From: Hydrocarboniphaga sp965279055
GTDB lineage: Bacteria; Pseudomonadota; Gammaproteobacteria; Nevskiales; Nevskiaceae
Direction of reading: 5' to 3'
DNA length: 64,000 bases
Assembly (NCBI RefSeq): GCF_965279055.1
Contig: NZ_OZ257125.1
Span: 4,712,001 to 4,776,000, forward strand
A program made the position numbers and the translations under genes. Below, piece by piece: positions 61,269 to 64,000 of this stretch. Under the pieces are notes generated by a model, which was not told the origin of the DNA, made no database searches, and was given only the letters and a program-made list of their open reading frames with translations. How positions within the stretch are numbered: position 1 is the stretch's first letter; each line of letters starts with the position of its first letter.

Positions 61269-62447
61269 CTAGGCGGCTTTCGGCGCCGTCGATGCGGCCG
61301 AATACTGCGCCAATACGCGTTCGCGCAGCGCCGGCTGGATGTTGGCGCGGGTCATGTCGCCGCGATGATGGGCAACGACTTTCGGGTCCATCACGCGGAA
61401 CCACAGCGGCGGGAAGTAGGCCAGCAGGATCATCGACGCATAGCCCGAGGGCAGCTGCGGCGCCTCGGAGAAATGGCGCAGCGCCTGGTACGGCCGCGTC
61501 GGGTTGGCGTGGTGATCGGAATGGCGCTGCAGGTGGTACAGGAACAGATTGGTAACGACGTGGTTGCTGTTCCAGCTGTGATGCGGCTGGCAGCGCTCGT
61601 AGGAGCCGTCCGGCCGCTGCTCGCGCTTCAGGCCGTAGTGCTCCAGGTAGTTGACGACTTCCAGCAGGCTGCCGCCGTAAGCCGCCTGCAGCAGCATGAA
61701 CGGCAGCGCGATCCAGCCCAGCCACAGGGTCATCGCACCGAAGATCACGGCGCTCAGCGCCCAGGATTGCAGGTTGTCGTTGCTCCAGTGCCAGACCGAT
61801 TTACCCTGCTTGTTGAGCCGGCGCTTCTCGATGTTCCAGGCCGAGGCCACCGAGCCAATCACGCAGCGCGGCAGGAACTGCCAGAAGGTTTCGCCGAAGC
61901 GCGCGGACGCGGGGTCTTCCGGGGTCGCGACGCGCACGTGGTGGCCGCGGTTGTGCTCAACGTAGAAGTGGCCGTAGACCACCGGCGCCAGCGCCAGCTT
62001 GGCGAGCCAGCGATCCAGCTTGTCGGTGGCGTGGCCGAGTTCGTGGCCGATGTTGATCGCGCCGCCGGAGACGCCGCCGACGGTCAGCAGCAGGCCGAGC
62101 AGCTCCCACCAGGCCAGCGGCTGGGTCACCGCGATCCAGGTGCCGACAACGAAGCTGGCGTACTGGATCGGGATCGCGAAGTAGATCGCCCAGCGGTAGT
62201 AGCGCTCCTGCGACAGGCTGGCCACGCGCTCTTCCGGCGGGTTGTCCAGGTCGGTGCCGCGCAGCGTGTCGAGCAGCGGGATCACGCCGTAGACGAAGAC
62301 CGGCCCCAGCCACCAGAACAGGCCCCAGCCGGTAAGCCAGTAGCCGAGGAAGGCGTACAGAGGCAGGCCGACGATAACGCCGCCAAGCAGCCACAAGGGG
62401 CGCTTCTTGTCGGTCCAGGCCAGGGGATTGCTTGCTGTCGTGTTCAT
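61269..62447 (-). CDS. alkB: Alkane 1-monooxygenase AlkB
   Basis: A 392-residue integral-membrane diiron hydroxylase that converts n-alkanes into 1-alkanols. The histidine boxes are all intact: HELGH (135-139), HNRGHH (165-170) and HLQRHSDHH (305-313). The NYLEHYGL motif (266-273) is diagnostic of AlkB as opposed to xylene monooxygenases. About six membrane segments are seen. The ATG at 62447 is preceded by GAGG. An imperfect palindrome 32 bases upstream may be a repressor site. Electron transfer partners are rubA and an unseen reductase. Confidence 0.96.
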   Translation of the reverse strand: MNTTASNPLAWTDKKRPLWLLGGVIVGLPLYAFLGYWLTGWGLFWWLGPVFVYGVIPLLDTLRGTDLDNPPEERVASLSQERYYRWAIYFAIPIQYASFVVGTWIAVTQPLAWWELLGLLLTVGGVSGGAINIGHELGHATDKLDRWLAKLALAPVVYGHFYVEHNRGHHVRVATPEDPASARFGETFWQFLPRCVIGSVASAWNIEKRRLNKQGKSVWHWSNDNLQSWALSAVIFGAMTLWLGWIALPFMLLQAAYGGSLLEVVNYLEHYGLKREQRPDGSYERCQPHHSWNSNHVVTNLFLYHLQRHSDHHANPTRPYQALRHFSEAPQLPSGYASMILLAYFPPLWFRVMDPKVVAHHRGDMTRANIQPALRERVLAQYSAASTAPKAA

Positions 62448-62478
62448 GCAGATGTCCTCGCTTCGCTTGTTCAGGTTC

Positions 62479-62498
62479 TTAATCGACCGTTCAATTAA
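62479..62498. promoter_or_regulatory. Imperfect palindrome upstream of alkB
   Basis: TTAATCGACCGTTCAATTAA matches its own reverse complement at 16 of 20 positions. The size and position, 31 bases before the alkB start, suit a TetR-family operator. The gap to the divergent permease gene also carries the promoters, not individually identified. Confidence 0.55.
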
Positions 62499-62658
62499 GT
62501 TAAATCAAACCGCCGTACGGGGTCAAGCCCAGGCCGGTGGCCCGATCGCGTCCTGTTACGGCCTGTGACCGAAAGCGATCCCTTGCCTGCTTTTTGCTAG
62601 CTTGCGCCTTACCAAACAGAACGATTGCCGGGTGGCCTCGCCGCCCGAACGGAGACTC

Positions 62659-63804
62659 GTGTACCTCGTCGCGCTGAAAATGCTGTTCGGCGATCAGTCC
62701 AAGTACATGATGCTGGTCAGCGGCATGGCCTTCGCGACCCTGCTGATGGCGCAGCAGAGCGCGCTGTTCTGCGGCCTGATGAGCTGGACCTATTCGCCGC
62801 TGGTGAACATGCGCGCCAGCATCTGGGTCGCCGACCCCAAGGTCGAGCAGGTCAACGAGAACAAGCCGCTGCGCGACACCGACGCCGACCGCATCCGCTC
62901 GGTCGACGGTGTCGCCTGGGCCGCGCCGCTGTACCAGGGCATCGTCGTCGCGCGCGATCCGACCAACAGCAACTTCAAGTTCATCACCCTGGTCGGCCTC
63001 GACCCGACCACGCTCGCCGGCGCGCCCGGCAAGATCATCCAAGGCTCGCTGGCCGAGCTGCGCCGGCCCGGCACCGCGATCATCGACGAGTTCGCGGTGG
63101 AGCGTTTCAGCGAGGGCCGCGACACCAAGATCGGTGTCGGCGACGTGCTCGAGTTGAACGACAACGAGGTGGAAGTCGTCGGCATCTGCGATGTGCAGCG
63201 GCCTTTCATCGGCGGCCCCTACGTCTATACGACCTATGACCGCGCGGTCTCCGGCTACGCCTACAAGTCGCGCAAGATGCTCAGCTTCGTGCTCGCCGAA
63301 CCGGCGCAGGGCCTGACCGCCGAAGTGGTCGCCAGGCGCATCGAAAAAGAAACCGGCCTGAAGGCTTTCACCAACGAGGAGTTCCGCTGGTCGACGATCC
63401 GGTGGTTCTTCCGGAACACCGGCATTCCGGCGGTGATGGGCATCACCGTGTTCATTGGCCTGGTCGTCGGCATGGCGATTTCGGCGCAGACTTTCTATTC
63501 CTTCGTGCTCGAAAACACGCGCTTTCTCGGCGCGCTCAAGGCCATGGGCACGCCGACGCCGGTGCTGTGCAAGATGCTGCTGTTCCAGTCCGTGGCGGTC
63601 GGGCTGATCGGCTACGGCATCGGTGTCGGCATCACCGTCGCCTTCGGACGCATGGCGATCAGTACCCGCACCATCCCCTATGCGATGCCCTGGCAGGTGC
63701 CCGCGATCGTGCTCGGCATCGTGCTGCTGATCAGTTCGGTCGCGGCGCTCAGTGGCATCCTGCGCATCGCGCGGCTCGAACCCGCGATCGTGTTCCGCGC
63801 ATGA
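62659..63804 (+). CDS. ABC transporter permease (MacB/FtsX, DevC-like)
   Basis: A 381-residue permease of the FtsX/MacB fold. One N-terminal membrane helix (YMMLVSGMAFATLLMAQQSA) is followed by a periplasmic domain of about 210 residues and three C-terminal helices (GIPAVMGITVFIGLVVGMAI, LLFQSVAVGLIGYGIGVGIT, IVLGIVLLISSVAALSGILRIARLEP). The GTG at 62659 is preceded by GGAGA. Relatives act in mechanotransmission or export with an adaptor protein, not visible before the window edge. Its stop overlaps the ATPase start by four bases. Confidence 0.86.
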   Translation: MYLVALKMLFGDQSKYMMLVSGMAFATLLMAQQSALFCGLMSWTYSPLVNMRASIWVADPKVEQVNENKPLRDTDADRIRSVDGVAWAAPLYQGIVVARDPTNSNFKFITLVGLDPTTLAGAPGKIIQGSLAELRRPGTAIIDEFAVERFSEGRDTKIGVGDVLELNDNEVEVVGICDVQRPFIGGPYVYTTYDRAVSGYAYKSRKMLSFVLAEPAQGLTAEVVARRIEKETGLKAFTNEEFRWSTIRWFFRNTGIPAVMGITVFIGLVVGMAISAQTFYSFVLENTRFLGALKAMGTPTPVLCKMLLFQSVAVGLIGYGIGVGITVAFGRMAISTRTIPYAMPWQVPAIVLGIVLLISSVAALSGILRIARLEPAIVFRA

Positions 63805-64000
63805 GCGGCGACATCATCAGGCCGAGCAGCGTCGGCGGCGAAGCGGTGCGCATGCGCGCCGTCGACAAGTTTTTCGGCGAAGGCGATGCGCGCACGCATG
63901 TGCTGAAGACCACCGACTTCGACGCGCCACTCGGCGGCCTGGTGATGCTGGTCGGGCCTTCCGGCTGCGGCAAGACCACCTTGCTGTCGGTGCTAGCCGG
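63801..64000 (+). CDS. ABC transporter ATP-binding protein (5' end, cut by window)
   Basis: The first 66 codons of an ATPase. MRAVDKFFGEGDARTHVLK is the typical start of MacB/LolD-type ATPases, and the Walker A GPSGCGKTTLLSVLAG ends the window. It is the partner of the permease upstream, with which it overlaps by four bases (ATGA). The rest of the operon lies outside. Confidence 0.9.
   Translation, partial: MSGDIIRPSSVGGEAVRMRAVDKFFGEGDARTHVLKTTDFDAPLGGLVMLVGPSGCGKTTLLSVLA

Overview
The window is high-GC proteobacterial chromosome spanning the replication origin. Gene content (rpmH-rnpA-yidD-yidC-mnmE beside dnaA-dnaN-recF-gyrB, a ubiE-ubiJ-ubiB operon, OxyR with Cys199/Cys208, cytochrome c4, a YdbH/DUF1318 pair) points to a gammaproteobacterium. 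An AlkB alkane hydroxylase with rubredoxin, a wax-ester synthase (WS/DGAT), a long-chain FadE and a fatty-aldehyde-type dehydrogenase suggest a hydrocarbon/lipid specialist of the Nevskiaceae/Solimonadaceae type. That taxonomic placement is inference; no rRNA is present to confirm it.

Layout. 1-14 kb: end of hemF, oxyR, a repeat-rich lipoprotein, slt-cca, an OprF-like porin, uppP, a pteridine reductase, NRDE and EcsC proteins, an M14 peptidase, dsbA, cytochrome c4 and engB. 14.7-15 kb: a convergent engB/polA gap with a run of stem-loops. 15-19.4 kb: lptM-lysA-polA on the minus strand. 19.5-22.8 kb: an esterase followed by a YdbH-like / DUF1318 lipoprotein pair. 22.8-33.2 kb: the origin, with gyrB, recF, dnaN and dnaA on the minus strand and rpmH to mnmE on the plus strand. 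DnaA boxes lie on both sides of dnaA and two parS-type palindromes lie inside recF. 33.2-34.8 kb: a very small, AT-richer insertion carrying a Fic gene, bounded by an 18-bp direct repeat of the mnmE 3' end. 34.8-42 kb: a secreted hypothetical protein, an S8 protease, the ubiquinone operon and a C-terminal protease. 42-51.7 kb: TetR-fadE, DUF3108, a YbaL-type antiporter, aldehyde dehydrogenase, WS/DGAT and SRPBCC genes. 51.8-56.7 kb: an inositol-phosphatase-family gene, then a cobalamin riboswitch driving a BtuB-like receptor, a beta-propeller-like lipoprotein and a PduO-type adenosyltransferase. 56.8-64 kb: a sulfatase, metK, the alkB-rubA-ppnP-cupin operon (minus strand) and the start of an ABC transporter operon cut by the window end.

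The most notable items are the B12 locus, whose lipoprotein resembles in architecture and context the BtuG surface proteins known from Bacteroidetes; the mnmE-targeted mini-island with its Fic gene and operator-like repeats; the structured engB/polA intergenic region; and several families of palindromic intergenic repeats, one of which shows compensatory base changes.
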